DNA from: Myoxocephalus aenaeus
Lineage: Eukaryota; Chordata; Actinopteri; Perciformes; Cottidae
NCBI GenBank assembly: GCA_038501785.1
Contig: JBAMJR010000161.1
Coordinates: 7,123,001-7,187,000 of the forward strand
Direction of reading: 5' to 3'
Length of the DNA stretch: 64,000 bases
The translations under genes were made by a program, and so were the position numbers. Below the pieces are notes generated by a model. The model saw only the letters and a list, made by a program, of their open reading frames with translations. It did not search any database and was not told where the DNA came from. How positions within the stretch are numbered: position 1 is the stretch's first letter; every line of letters starts with the position of its first letter. Below are positions 1 through 12,287 of the stretch, in pieces.

Positions 1-231
1 GCAGCGAACAAACATTTCACCCTCGTTGCGGCAAGGACAGCTTCTCATTGGCGGATGAAACGTGAATCTTCGGGCGCACAAATCTGCGCCCTAGCCAATG
101 ACATCGTTTCTTATTGCAACGTGGTTGGACTATTCGTCGAATCAGAGACCTTTATCATTCCCTCACATCCCATATAGCTCCCATGTATCTACGCGAGCAA
201 CATAGCTAGCAGAGACTTTGATTATGTTAGT

Positions 232-663
232 ATGGCGACTGAAAACTCTGTGGTATCTCTACGCGAAACACCTTTCAATCCACGATCAGATGTTGACAAG
301 AAGAGGCTGAAAGAGTTGGGACCCGAACGTCCGGATTTAAATATTCAGCAGCAAAGCACTGACCGCGGGAGGACGTACACCCGGAGCTTCTCCTCAAGCT
401 ACATGCTAACCGGAGCTGTTAGCTGGAGGCTCAGTGTGGAGCAAAGCAGTGGCTCTGAGCAGCCGAGGAAGCGCCGGCCTTTGAAGGAAGATGAGCTTGA
501 AGGATTGCTGCAGAGGTGAGTGTCAAAATCAGCAGATGCCTGTGTTAGAGTTTAATGTTTTATCTTTCCCACAGCAGAACACATGTTGGACATTGTTAGA
601 TTTGGGTGGATATCATATCAGACTATAACTTTATCTAAAATACCAATTCAACCCCCAACAAGT

Positions 664-736
<73 letters not shown>

Positions 737-1094
737 TCTGTGTGTGTGTCTGTGTGTGTCAGTGTCATAGCTCCAGGCTACAGCCATCAAGGTAGCTCCT
801 GGCCTTTTGTCTATGTTGCTGAGCCATCAAGACACACAAAACATAGTTTTTTGTCTGTAGTATGAAGCCTGTTTGTAGTAGATATTTCCCCACAACTTAT
901 CTTACTGTCTCTGTCTCTCTCTCTATATATATATTTATCTGTAGGTTTGTGACACCATACTTGGACACACCAGGGAACGCTTTGCCTTCAAAGACCACCT
1001 CACCAGTGCCACCTTACTGCAGGGCCCCCAGTTTGAATGCTACGTCAATGTATTCCCTGAAGTTGCTCTGGACACCACATTGAATGTTTCTTAA
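232..1094 (+). pseudogene. ZMYM1-like/hAT transposase gene remnant (N- and C-terminal pieces only)
   Basis: Exon-like block 232-515 starts with an ATG and encodes about 94 residues, including ERPDLNIQQQSTDRG and RTYTRSFSSSY. This resembles the segment before the TTF-type zinc finger of ZMYM1-like hAT-derived proteins. It ends at a good donor (AG|GTGAGT, 516). After a (TG)n-bearing intron, an acceptor at 944 precedes a second block (945-1094) in the frame VCDTILGHTRERFAFKDHL, ending in TAA. That block resembles the C-terminal dimerisation region of the same family. The expected middle (zinc finger, RNase-H-like catalytic core) is missing. The first block ends in phase 2 while the convincing frame of the second starts in phase 0, so splicing 515 to 945 shifts the frame. 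I infer a non-autonomous, non-functional copy. An unrelated two-exon host gene is the alternative. Confidence 0.45.
666..760. repeat. (TG)n microsatellite
   Basis: A dinucleotide run with a few TC interruptions near its 3' end, inside the putative intron of the hAT-derived gene. Confidence 0.97.
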
Positions 1095-1305
1095 ACCATT
1101 CTGCTCTGAACCTCTCATGCCCAAAGTTACAGTTTGTTGATAGTTGTTATTGGACAGTGTTGAGCACTGTGTTTTCTTGAAATAAAGCTTTGTTTTTTAG
1201 AATATTCTACTCCAAACCTCTTTTCTTCTCATTGTGGAGCGCTATTTAAACCGCGCCGCCCAACTGCGCCCTCCCCCCCCAAAAAAATGTCACCAGCCGC
1301 CACTG

Positions 1306-2256
1306 GTAAGTAGTCGTATGAACCGCATTGAGTTATATTACTTGTATTATTTGATATAATTTTTTTCAGAATTTAGTTGTGAATAAAATTTATATTTTCA
1401 AAAAAATCACTTTTATAAAATATTTTGATCATAACTATTAATGTCCAGCATGATCTAAGCTAGATTTCCCCAAAAATTATTTTGAAGCGGTCGCCGACTT
1501 ATACAAACTCCATGGTTCAGGCCCTTACCAACATCACACATACTAATAGGACACCTTTTTGGAAAGATTAGGACCTAAATAATCCGAATCTGCAACAAAA
1601 ATCACTGCAAAACCAAGCTTTGACATATTGGGAAGGTGTTTTAGTCAAAAGAAGGTGTTGTTTGGTTAAAAAATAGAAAAGTTACTTGTTTTATGACAAT
1701 ACATTGTCTCACTAGAGGCTGCTGGGTATTAAAATGTGCATAAGCCTTCCCTCTTGCTGTGTGACGTGTTTCTAGAAATGTGGGGGGTACACGTAAGTCA
1801 CAGGAAGCGGATATGTGAGACAGAGAAGAAAAAAAGAAACATGTGATTTTACAGGTACTAATATGGAGTTCATAAGGATTTTGATTGCTTTGTTAGACTC
1901 CCACATGCCCGTACGGTTACTGAGATGTGTTTGTTAGGGAAATCCGACTTTGTAAAGGGTATTTATCATGGATTTGGTGAAACCTTGCAGCCGTCGCGGC
2001 AAGCTGACGGCGCAGCCGTATAGTCGGAGGAGTTTACGTAAGTACTTAAACTTAACGGTTACTTTAATTATATTTTAACCATATGTATCTTCTCACAAGA
2101 GTTGCGGAACTGTAGAACTTTAAATGAAGTTAAACAACAATGTGGTTCCGGAGATAATTAAGGAAACGTTCAAACAAATGTTTTTTTAAAACTGTCCGAT
2201 AATAGGCACAGCCGCGCTGCTTTGCCTTGCCGTGCTAAAGAGGCTATGATCAGATA
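1306..2256. other. gene-free stretch, AT-rich
   Basis: No open frame with family resemblance, no tRNA-like structure and no long tandem repeat was seen. It separates the hAT terminus from an inverted L1-like fragment. Confidence 0.6.
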
Positions 2257-2905
2257 TCAAAATATTGTGATAAGTAGAGTTGCTAATGCTGGGTAGTAAT
2301 TCAGAAGATATGAGGAAATAGTCAATCCTATAGTGTACAACATATGGACATGAGAGTAAAAAGAAAAGTCTTTGTCAGAAGGATGCTGCAGTCGCCAGCT
2401 ATCAACCATGTTCCTTGTTTTAATTAAATTGTTCAAAGTTTGGACTGAGGCCATGGCTGGAGGCAATTTCGTTAAGAATCTGTCTAATAACTGATCCAGA
2501 TAACAATTAAAGTCACCTCCAACAATGACATTGGGGCTGGGCTGGAAGCTGGCATCATATCAAAAGACTTAAATCAGGATTGTCAAGGTTTGGGCCATTA
2601 ATAATACAGCATTATTATTGGAAGAGAATTTATATGACCTGAAATCATAACGTACCTGCCATATGGATCTTTTATGAAAAAGAATAGGAACACCTCTGCT
2701 GAGAAATCCGGTTTGCGCTATTTGTTTGCACAAAAAATGTGTTTCCTGGAGAGAAATGAAGTCTGACTTCAACGATTTGAGATGCGAGAATACGTGACCC
2801 CTTTTGATTACACGATCAAGACCCTTCAAATTCCTCAAGACCAATAAGAGGTTATTATTAATGCTGCTATGTGAAATGTTGTCAGATACAGACATAGACC
2901 CTGAG
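2257..2905 (-). pseudogene. L1-like retrotransposon ORF2 fragment (endonuclease domain), decayed
   Basis: On the minus strand the region encodes, in shifting frames, the N-terminal apurinic-type endonuclease of an L1-like ORF2. VFSHLKSLKSD leads into SLQETH, which holds the catalytic-type Glu. A frame change leads to IVGGDFNCYLDQLLDRF (GDFN motif), then LIKTRNMVDSWRLQHP and DFSFYSHVHMLY. Internal deletions and at least two frame changes lie between these blocks, and no reverse transcriptase follows. DNA further 5' on this strand (2906-3060) may be the ORF1-ORF2 spacer of the same insertion. A dead, truncated insertion; the family name is inferred from motif order. Confidence 0.72.
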
Positions 2906-3067
2906 ATGAAAACAGTCCACCCAAAATAACACAGAACATAATAAATCACAACGCATAAAAACCACATGCTCCAGTGTAAAATAACACATGTATTAAACAA
3001 ACCGTGGACATGTTCCCGACCCACCCACACAGTACTTCCCCAAACAAAGAACAGATGACCCTCTAAA

Positions 3068-3290
3068 GTTGCGTTCACACCAAACGCAGCTTTGATTTTT
3101 TGCGTGAGTATATTACATACAAAGTCAATGCAAAGACGTGAATGGACGCAAGTAAACGGGCGGTGCAAATGGCGCAAATGGCGCAAATGGCGCAACGTTA
3201 AAAAGCAAAATTTGTCTCAGTCGCACATTCGTTGCCAATCAGCGTTGAGATTCTCCTCCTGTCATCACTGACTTCCTGCCGTTGCTGAAT
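3068..3290. repeat. MITE-like dispersed fish repeat with a short tandem core
   Basis: It contains TTGCGTTCACACCAAACGC followed by ATTACATACAAAGTCAATGC, phrases I recognise from high-copy non-autonomous DNA repeats of fish genomes. Within it, the unit ATGGCGCAA recurs three times at 3169-3195. Exact ends and terminal inverted repeats could not be fixed by eye. Confidence 0.45.
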
Positions 3291-6200
3291 CAGAAACAAC
3301 TGCTTACTCTACTACATCATTGTAGGCCTCAAGTAGTGCTGAAAGTAGCAGTAGTCCAGATGCAGTTCGTGAAGAAGTGAGTGAAATTTACTGAGCTACA
3401 ATGAGTTAGAATAGTAACAACATTTTATATATTTTTCATATCTAAACATCATAATGAAGTTAAGTTTTGGGCGCTTTTAGTTGAGGGCACAAGACCAAGG
3501 TTGCTTACCTTGCCTTACTGCTAAATCTGCCCCTGGGTTTTTGTCCCTGGAACCACATTGTATTTCACCTTGGTTTCTGACCATTCATAGCCACGACTTG
3601 GGTGTGTGATGCAACCGTGTCACGGCAAAGCTCAGGACCAAAGAAAGCAAAGTGTTGAGTGTGAAGTTTTTATAACTGGTACCTGAGAAAGCTGTAAGCA
3701 GAAACACCACCGGCGAAGCATTTGTCCGAAAAGGCATGTTTTGAACGGTCACTGCACTAGTTTAATCTAAATATATTGAACATTCCCATACGAGTTTGAC
3801 AAATTTCCTGTGATCCTGTTTGCATATTAAGCAACCACAAATAGCATCTTGACCTCAATGTTGGCCACTCTGATGTAAACCTTTTAAGCCCTGCTGCTCT
3901 TGTGCAACAAGTTGAAATAAACTGTACCCCTAAGTACTTGTTGCAATGTTGATGTCTTCCTCCAGCGTGAACCTCGTGTTTGGCTCGAAACGCTCTACCA
4001 AAGGAGACCACATTGCAGAGCGAGACATTTTTAAGGTCCAGGGAGCCTCAGCGCAGCAAGCTGCAGCTTAGTTTTCATGACATTTCGATGGTGGGCGCCA
4101 CTCATCTTCATGGTTGCGGATTCCAACCCCCAATCTGCTGATTACACTGTCTTGGCCATCCTAGCATGCGTAGTCATACCTGTGGGTTGGATGGGAGCTG
4201 CAGGCAGCGACTGAATTGAAGTTGAGCATTTATGGTGTGAGAAGCAGCTCCGGGGTCTAAACATGGTCTCAGTGGAGTCTGTCACGGTAGGTTTAGTGAG
4301 AGACACAGACAATGGCTATTCTGGTGCATCTGTGGTTATAAGCTTCAGTGGTTGGAGCTGATCTAGGCTGCGATATCACATGAATTGAGTTATCTTAAAC
4401 CTATATGTCAGTGGGCTAATCCTTTTGTCTAACAGCTAGTCAGCCTATATGTATTGTGAGTTAGATTTACAGCAGCTGTTAACTCAAAGCCAGGCTTTTT
4501 TGTGAGATCTTGATGAAGTTGCTGTTTGCGCTCTTTGCATCGTTGGTTTGGGTTAGAGGGAGTTGGCCTGAGGAGCTGAGGATGTAGCAGACATGCACTG
4601 TGGTGGGAAGTATGTGGTAATTATTGTGTTCAGGACTGCCATCTGTCAACTCTCCCCGTTTAGATATTTACTGGACCCGCATTCGTCCTGCCGGGTTAGT
4701 GGATGGGATGCACTTTGTACTGTGTGTGCGTGTGTGTGTCTGATAAATGCATGCATAGTACACAAAGTGGTGCATATGGCATGTACCCCAGAATCTATGC
4801 CCCAGGCCATCTTCCATCATAATACGCCCCCCTTCTTATTTTCTTGTGGTTTAATCTCCTCTACAGATTCAGTTTGTCTTTTTGAGTTATTTACATTTTT
4901 CAGAGACTCAGTTATTCATTGAATATACAAATATAACTTGGTCTGTTTATGTGTGTGTATGTTAGATTCCAAACATTCTCCATGTAATGAAGTGCAAAGA
5001 ATTAGATGCATTAGTTGTGTCTGTTTGAGGACAGAGGGGATGAATACCCCTTTTTGCATTTTTGGTTTGTGTAGTTGGCTGCACTCTTTCCAAGAAAAAT
5101 AAATAAGAATATCTTGGGGGTTGAGTTTGTCTTCACTGTTGGTTTTAAGTGTACCTGTCGTGTTTTGAGCTGGGTTCACCTCCACACTATATAAAGTTTG
5201 TGTTAGAACTGAATTTAATTTGATAGTTCTGTCCGGTATGGGTACCTGACTTTAGTAAATAGAAACAAGCTGACAGGATTGTTAAAACAGTATAGGTTGC
5301 CAATAAAAGCCATCAGATGACCTCTTCGCACAGCTGTACCCAGGAAATTGTGCCAATCATCAATTACACAATACATCCCCTCCTCCCTGAGTTTGCGTTG
5401 CTCCCCGAAGAGCGACACTCTAGAAAACACCCGGCAAGAATATCCCAAATGCAATTACCTGGCCAACAGATTAAATACACTTAAATATAAAAGTGTAGGC
5501 TTTACACCATGGGTATGCAATGACTGTTGTTGAAGATCTTTGTTCCGTTAATGTGATGTTTTTATCTTGTGGACATTTTTTGTGTTTATATTTTCCTGGG
5601 TGTGACCAAAAACAATTTCCCTGCCTCGACTGGACAGTTTGTTCTGTTCTATTTCACTCTGTAGGGAATAGTAAATAAATTAATACGGATTAATGATGAC
5701 GTGTGTTTTCCTTTCTCTTTCCTGGGGTTTCTGGTTTCAGGAGGGAGCAGCTTTAGTTGGAAAAATCTTATTTTGGGGATTATTATAATCCATTTAGCTA
5801 ACAAAGATATTATTTTACCAAGACCTTAAGAAGCCTGTGAAACGGTTCTGCAGTTATTATGAAAATAATGCATAAGAGAGACATGAGGGAAAAGAAGAAA
5901 GGCAGACGGGGACAAGCTGAAGGAGATGCAAGACAGACACATATTAGGCCTCTTTAGAGACTGAAGATACATGTTCGTGGGTAGCTTGGTCTGAGATGGT
6001 TTCTTTTAGCGCCACACAGGTCTGCCATCCCCTCGCAGGCTGAGACGTACAGTAATGTCAGGGGAACGATTTGTGTCTCAGAGCTGCTCTTGGCAACAGG
6101 CCAGATAGCTTGGTGAGTAAACACGGCACGGGTCCCCTGTAGCGCGCTCAAGGTTTGAAGTATATACAGCAGGCAAGGCGCGAGCAGTGGTCTTGGCTGT

Positions 6201-8300
6201 CATGGTGGGAGCCTTGAAGGAGTGTTGTTATAGGAAGGGTCCCAAGCCACGGCATTAGCTCTTATTCCCCACAACCACTCATGACAAACCAGGAGGCTTC
6301 AGATGTGGCTTTTCCACACACACAAGAGCTGAGTGGTTCAGACTAATATTTTATAGACCTGTAAAAACAGCACCATAAACACAGGCTTCACTGAGTTACT
6401 CATGGGGGTCTTGTCCTGTAAACCAACAACTCAAAGAGGCAATGATTTATGTGTTTGTGTATGCAGCCGTTATAATTCTGTCATCATGATGCTGAGTGTT
6501 TAACCCCCATCTGTAAAATGAGGTGTTTGATTATTTTTAGGTGAACTCAGAAATTCATAAAACCTGGCAGTAGGTTTTGCACGTTCATTGCGTTCAGCCT
6601 GGATGAAGTCTCCTTAGCACCGTGTTAGCGACGACTTTACTGACATTTCAGTAAGTATATAATTCCTTGAATGTCTGGTTTTCTCATGGCAATCTACTTT
6701 ATTTGTTGGCTGCATCCCCACTGGCATTATTTGCAAAATCACACTTTCTTAAATCAAAAATGTCAATCTAAGATAATTCTTGGAAATACTTTATAGTGGA
6801 GTGTTCCAAGAAAATGCCGTTCCTAGAAAACTAGGGTGCTGAATCTCAGGAATCCATATAAAACCCAAATGTGGGCCAAATGGTTTCCACGAAAGCCAAA
6901 TCTGGAAACAGATTGACAGCAAGACTTCTTGGACTATCAATAGAGAGCATTGTAGTGGTGATGGGATGACGAGATGCACAAGGGGAGGAGGAGGAGGAGG
7001 TGGGTGTCCTATCATGATCTTGTTGCTCATGATTCAAGTGCTGAGATGATTGAGCGACCACTCTCTCTCGGTAACCTTAATGGACTAGGTGTTGGACACT
7101 GAGGCCGGCATTGTTTTGTGTTTTGTGGCACACAACGCCAGGCATGAGAGCCACACCACATGAACAGACATAAATGCAGTGAGTGCCTGAGGTTTCCAAC
7201 GTGGCTGTGTTATATGAGTAAATGATTAATTCACATAGTTGGACCCTGTCTCCTGTCCGCAACAGCACACTCCAAGGCCACACAGCTGGTTACAATTTGC
7301 ATGGCCCCGCCACATCGTGATCCAACTGCATGTGTAGAAATCATGGCTTATCGCGGCAGTAATTCACTCCTTCCTCTCATGCCAAGGCTATTCTTGGCCT
7401 TTCTGCCACTTTATTTTTAGTCACGGCTGCTTCTCTGGGTCGTTGAAGTGGTCTTGATTTGGTGCATCAGCTCAAAGCAATGTACTCTGGGTACTAAACT
7501 GTGACGAATCACCTTTGGTATGCATGCTACAGTGCAGTCACAACCTCTCTGACCGACACAAAAACTGCTTTGTGTTGCTTTGTTCCTCATAAAAGCTACA
7601 GATGTTACCACTCACCCAGATGAGGTGGGACCAAGGATGCATCTGTGTTTTTTTTAGCTCTTTCGTGTGACTGTTGGGTCGTGAGTGCATGTTTGCCTCT
7701 GCCCCTAGGTTCATCAGGTCTAAATGGTATCTTGTACAAAAAAATCTGGGCCCCATTAAATCTTTGGTAAATGAGAACAAATAAAAATAGACTGGACAGT
7801 CTCTGATAAATCTTCATTTGAGTATGTCGTCTTTAAAGACATCAAAGTGGTAACTCATGGGACATGTGCTGTATTTCCAGGCCGCGGCAGACCCTCAGGT
7901 GGCCTTGCAGAAGGATGGCCCCGGGGCTCCTAATTTGAAGACATCATTCACCTTTCGGCGAGAAATGAACTTGTCTCCCCTCTGCGTCTTGGCTCAGCCC
8001 CGGGTCCATGGGTGGACTGAGAGCAATAAAGAACATGGAGTGCCTCCAGGATTAACATAATGAAGTTAATTGATCAAATAAAGTTCAGTCGGGGGACAAT
8101 CCTTAAATGTGCTCACTCCTTTCTGTTTGTTACTCACTGATGTCCAAGATTTCCTCACTCCATACCTGCATATGAGCTCAGATAGTAGTGACAGCTCCCT
8201 TTGTCTCTTTCTGTGCCTTTTTCTTCATTGGAAACCAATAGCAGATGGATAGTTGGCTCCAAGTCTCGAGATTAATGTAGATTCATCATTTCTAAATATA
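3291..8300. other. gene-free stretch
   Basis: Only short open frames without recognisable domains, no long microsatellite and no clear transposon coding sequence. A GC-richer, less repetitive block at about 7,860-8,060 could be conserved non-coding DNA, but nothing in the sequence proves it. Confidence 0.5.
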
Positions 8301-8480
8301 TTAAAGGAATACTTTTGATATTTTGCTAAATTGACTTGTTTGCTCTCTAAGAGTACATGTAAATGACAAGATTGACATCACTTTCTAATCTTGCTTGAGA
8401 CAGGATGTATGGTATCCACCATTATAGAAAGTGACTTCATGGAAACATTTCAGGATAAACTTCAGTCTTGTCATTGGTTG
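8301..8480 (+). repeat. degenerate dispersed teleost repeat
   Basis: The segment starting TTAAAGGAATACTTTTGATA and continuing through TTTGCTCTCTAAGAG and ATGACAAGATTGACA follows the layout of a very common fish repeat (consensus-like AAAGGAATAGTTCGACATTTT...). It is divergent; class not assigned. Confidence 0.45.
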
Positions 8481-9104
8481 TCATGGCTATTTGGAGTCAG
8501 ATGTTAACTCCAAAATAGCTCAGCAAAATCATGCCAAGGTGAGGTATGCGGTTAGTTAAAGACCCCCCTGAGCAGTACACCCCAGGGGCATGAACATCAT
8601 TCATGGTTGTGTCACCAGGCTGAGATTGAGTCCCCTAGTTCACAGGCAGGCCTCGCTATGGTGCATGTTAGGAGACCGGTTCACACACCAGTCAGCAGGT
8701 ACGCTCAGTTTGGATCCTCCGGTACAGTCCTATAAGCCGTTGACCAATGACAGTCATCTACCTGAAGGGTTGTTAATGCCTTCTGCCCTTGTTTGTGTTG
8801 ATCTGGGCATAGCTTGCACATTGATTGTTAATGTAGGTCTTTACGCAGTTGTGTCTAATCCCCACTGCCCACTCAGCCATTGTACAAAGGCAGAGGTAGT
8901 TAGCCTACCAATAGGGTCTCGGCAAGTGAGTCTCGACAAGTCAATGTAATGGTTAACTCCCAAGCAGGGATGGTTGGTACAGTACAGTGGCAGACTAGAA
9001 TCGTTTACTTATCTGCTCTCCCAGAGGACGGCAGAGCCAGGTTAGAGCACTACTTTTGAAACGTGAGTCAGTGTTCTCTGCTTTTCAAGGTGACCTTGGG
9101 TGTA

Positions 9105-9250
9105 CTAGCCGTATGATCCCCAGTCGATCCCCAGTCCCCCCATAGCTCACATGTCGAAGTGTCCCTGAGCAAAACACTGAACCCTAAAATTGCTCCCCGG
9201 GCGCCGCTCAGGGCAGCCCACTGCTCCTTAAGATATTAAGGATGGGTTAA
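9105..9250 (+). mobile_element. SINE-like dispersed repeat, 3' portion
   Basis: Contains CATGTCGAAGTGTCCCTGAG, then CACTGAACCCTAAAATTGCT, then GCAGCCCACTGCTCCTTAAG and AAGGATGGGTTAA. This phrase order belongs to a high-copy short repeat seen across teleosts. A second copy in the opposite orientation lies at 28,251-28,345. The expected continuation (a short ATGCAGAG-type end) is missing because L1-like sequence begins at the GGATGGGTTAA. Confidence 0.55.
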
Positions 9251-10315
9251 TCTCAAAGGTTTATCAGGGAATTACAAAAAGCAGGGGAGCTACCACAACA
9301 TATATCAAGGAGAGATGGGAGAAAGAACTAGAAGATGAAATATCCAGTCAGCAATGGGAGAATATGTGTGAAACCGTGTTTTCTACTTCCTGTTCTATGT
9401 ATTGGCGTGAATTCAGCTGGAAGAACCTTGTTCGTTTCTTTATTACCCCGAAAATGAAATCTTACTTAACTACAATAAACCACACATGCTGGAGAAATTG
9501 TGGGGAGGGGATAGCGAACCACCATCATATCTTCTGGAGCTGCACTAAAATAAAAATATTCTGGGAGAGCACTTGGACAATGATGCAACATATTCTGGGG
9601 CAGCAGATTCCATTTACATGCAAATCACTTTATTTGGGTGATCTACCAGAAGAAATAACAGGAAGTGACAGGTACCTCCTAAAAATATTAACAGTAGCAG
9701 CAAAAAAAGCAATCACTCGTAACTGGTTACAAACCGACCCACCCTCAACAGAAAACTGGACTGAAATAATTAAAGAAATCCACGAAATGGAAAGAATGAC
9801 CTTCCTTCTGAGACTGAGAAAGGACATATACATGGCTAGATGGACAAAATGGACAAAATATATGTCAAATTAAGGAAATGGACAAGATGACTCGCCCTCC
9901 CTAACCTCATAGGTTTCTGGACTTTGTTGGCTCGAGAACCTCTGTATCTCTTAAAAAGACAAGCACTTTCACCAAAATGCAACCCCATACATATGTTTAA
10001 AACTAAGGTAATGAAACCCAGTGAATATAACTCTTTGAATATAAAAATGTATAATATACCTGTATGTTGGAATGAATTTATGGTTGACACGATTGACGGA
10101 CGATGCCTTTGAAGTGTTGCATGGTTGTTTTGACTGCTTTGTTTCTTATTTCCACTTATTTTCACTTATTTACTTGCTAAATAATTGTATTTGTTTTCTT
10201 CTTTAAGGCCCACTTGGCCAGATGCATGGTTAATTCCTTATATTCCTTCTTGCTTTTGAAGGTTGTTGTTTGTTAAATTGTAAAAACGCCTAAATAAATT
10301 ATCAAGTATAAAAAA
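9238..10315 (+). mobile_element. 5'-truncated L1-like LINE, 3' end of ORF2 plus 3' UTR
   Basis: An open frame runs from about 9,238 to 9,873. It includes GLISKVYQG, YIKERWEKELEDEIS, SMYWREFSWKNLVRFFITPK, then CWRNCG...HHHIFWSC. This is the C-terminal Cys/His-containing region that follows reverse transcriptase in L1-type ORF2 proteins of fish. No RT motif is present, so the copy is heavily 5'-truncated, as is usual for LINEs. About 440 bp of 3' UTR-like sequence follows, ending in AATAAATTATC and an A-run at about 10,310-10,319. The last 210 codons are unbroken, so the insertion looks fairly recent next to the other L1-like fragment in the window. Confidence 0.75.
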
Positions 10316-10403
10316 AAAAGTATGTATGTACAATAAAAAACGATTTTCATCATGTCACATGACATTCCCCTAATCGGTAGGTAAAGGTATCGGCACATCC
10401 CTA

Positions 10404-11290
10404 CATTTGACTATGATGCGGTAAAAGCCCACAAACACCTGCCTGAGACCAAGGTTACCACGGAGAGTAGTAGCCCCTACTCCTCCCCCATTGTTCTGGT
10501 TCGGAAGAAAGATGGCAGTCTCTGCCTGTGTGCTGATTACCGGCAGTTTAACTGCAAGACCAGGAAGGATCCCATTTCTTTCCCCATAAAAGAGGAGTCC
10601 TTGGATGTGCTCTCTGGACCTAAGTGGTTCTCCATAATGGACTTAGTCAGCCACTATAACCAGGTCAAAGACTGCCTTGGGCGCACCGAATGCCATTTGG
10701 GTTGTGTAAAACAGGTACATTCCAGTGCCTAATAGAAAGGATGTTTGCAGCTCAGCATCGCCAATTACTACTGCCGTACCTAGATAACATCGTTGCCTTT
10801 TCTTACATGGTAGATGAGCAATTGAGCAATCTAGATCTTGTGCTGCAGCAGGATGGGCTCAACGTCAAGCTGGAGAAGTGCTTCCTCTTTAAAAAAGAAG
10901 TTCAGTACCTGGGCCAAATGGTCTCAGAGGAAGGCGTTTCTTCTGATCTCTACAGTTGCCAACTGGCCTCACCACTAACATCTCTGAGGTAAGGTCCTGC
11001 TTTGCGGATGGTTTTCTAAATTGGCTCCACCACTGCATCGTCTGGTGGCTGAACTCTCTGGAGTAAAGACTCTTAAAGGCCGCAGCCTGTTGCAGGGGGA
11101 GGTCTGGTCTGAGAGCTGGAAGAGGAGCTTCCAAGAGCTAAAGGCCCGGCCAGTACGTCCACCAATCTGGGTTATTGCTAACTTCTCCCTCCCCTTCATC
11201 CTCGAGGTTAATGCCAGTCACAGCATCTTGGGCTCGGTCCCGTCTCAAGAGCAATATAGCAAAGAGAGTCCCTCTTCAGGTCTATTTTAA
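10404..11290 (+). pseudogene. Ty3/Gypsy-type retrotransposon pol fragment, decayed
   Basis: The sequence shows SSPIVLVRKKDGSL and DYRQFNCKTRKDP (reverse transcriptase start), MPFGLC...TFQCLIERMF, then YLDNIVAFS at the catalytic-loop position, CFLFKKEVQYLGQMVSEEGV, and later PLHRLVAELSG and LPFILEVNASH...GSVPSQEQ (start of RNase H). Frame changes near 10,685 and 10,985 and missing segments break the frame. The catalytic YLDD is YLDN, so the enzyme would be inactive even without the breaks. No flanking LTRs were found. The family assignment is secure from motif order; the clade is not determined. Confidence 0.8.
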
Positions 11291-12251
11291 AGATGTGTGT
11301 GTGTTTTAGTTATTTATGGTTGTGTTATGGTCAAGTAGTGTTTTAAAACATTTATTTTGATCCTGTTTAACGAGATGTGTTTTCATATTTGTATTTGATA
11401 TACATTATATATTTATTTCTGAATCCACATCTCTGATTTTAATTGTGGACTTGCCTGTGATTGAGGGAATCCATGCTTTTCAGATGGAGAAGTGACTTAA
11501 AAAAAGAAATTGAGTTTTAACTAAAAGGTATGTTTGTATTCTTTGGGTTAAAGTCCCACAATGACATTGTCGACATTTGACCTGCAATAAAACCTAGCCG
11601 AAGCCTCCTCTGGCTAGGTTTGAATCCAAGCTAGTTTAGCATAAACACAGACTATATATGTAGCTCTGAAGAGATAAGTTTGAATACAGATTGAGGATAG
11701 AGAGGAAGAGGAAAACGTTATGTATGCTTGCTGCATCGAGTAAGTGTCCAAAAGGCCAAAGGGAGGTCACACAATAAAACAGCCCCTTCGGGGGGGTTCC
11801 CTGCGGCCGATTTTCGCCTGTTCGTGCAAATCCAACCTTTACTAACTACACGGACACGGATCGGCGGAGAAAATTGAGAAGCTTGGAGAATGTTGGTTTG
11901 CCACAAGGAGAAACCTGGAAAGTGTATAAAAGATCCAAACGTTTCCTCATCACGATTCCATGTCAGAAAACGCCTGTGCAACCGTCCTTGTGGAAAGTAT
12001 AACCGATCAGAATGGACGGCAAAGCAGAAATAATGACCAATTCTCATCCAGAGAAAGGGAGATACATTGGTTGAGAAATGAGAGGAAACACGAGGGATGA
12101 ACTGATTTAACGTCTAATGCCCTCCTGCTTACTAGCTCATGTAGATCTATGTTTCCTCATTAAAATATCTCCACAGGATAAACCTCGTCCTCAGCTTGGG
12201 CCGCAACTATAATCTTTTTAAAGGCTCAATGTCAGCTTCAAATTAGCCTAA

Positions 12252-12287
12252 TAGTGTGTGTTCATGCATGCACATGAACACACACTA
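12252..12287. repeat. near-perfect palindrome, 15-bp arms
   Basis: TAGTGTGTGTTCATG (12,252-12,266) is the exact reverse complement of CATGAACACACACTA (12,273-12,287), with the six-base spacer CATGCA between. Function unknown. Confidence 0.9.

Larger units (their letters stand above)
1..1305 (+). mobile_element. hAT-type DNA transposon, 3' part, internally deleted
   Basis: The stretch carries pieces of a ZMYM1-like/hAT transposase gene and ends at 1289-1305 with GTCACCAGCCGCCACTG. That is the reverse complement of the CAGTGGCGGCTGGTGAC terminus I recall from fish hAT elements. The next eight bases, GTAAGTAG (1306-1313), would be the 8-bp target-site duplication typical of hAT insertions. The matching left terminus is not in the window, so the element begins before position 1. 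An AATAAA at 1181-1186 follows the coding remnant. The family assignment rests on remembered motifs, not on a search. Confidence 0.55.

Noticed and set aside
666..795. Open frames of repeated Cys-Val or His-Thr across TG/CA runs (here and at every long microsatellite)
   Set aside because: They are translations of dinucleotide repeats with no start context, homology or splice support.
3757..4011. 84-codon minus-strand open frame
   Set aside because: No motif, no splice context and no neighbouring gene evidence.
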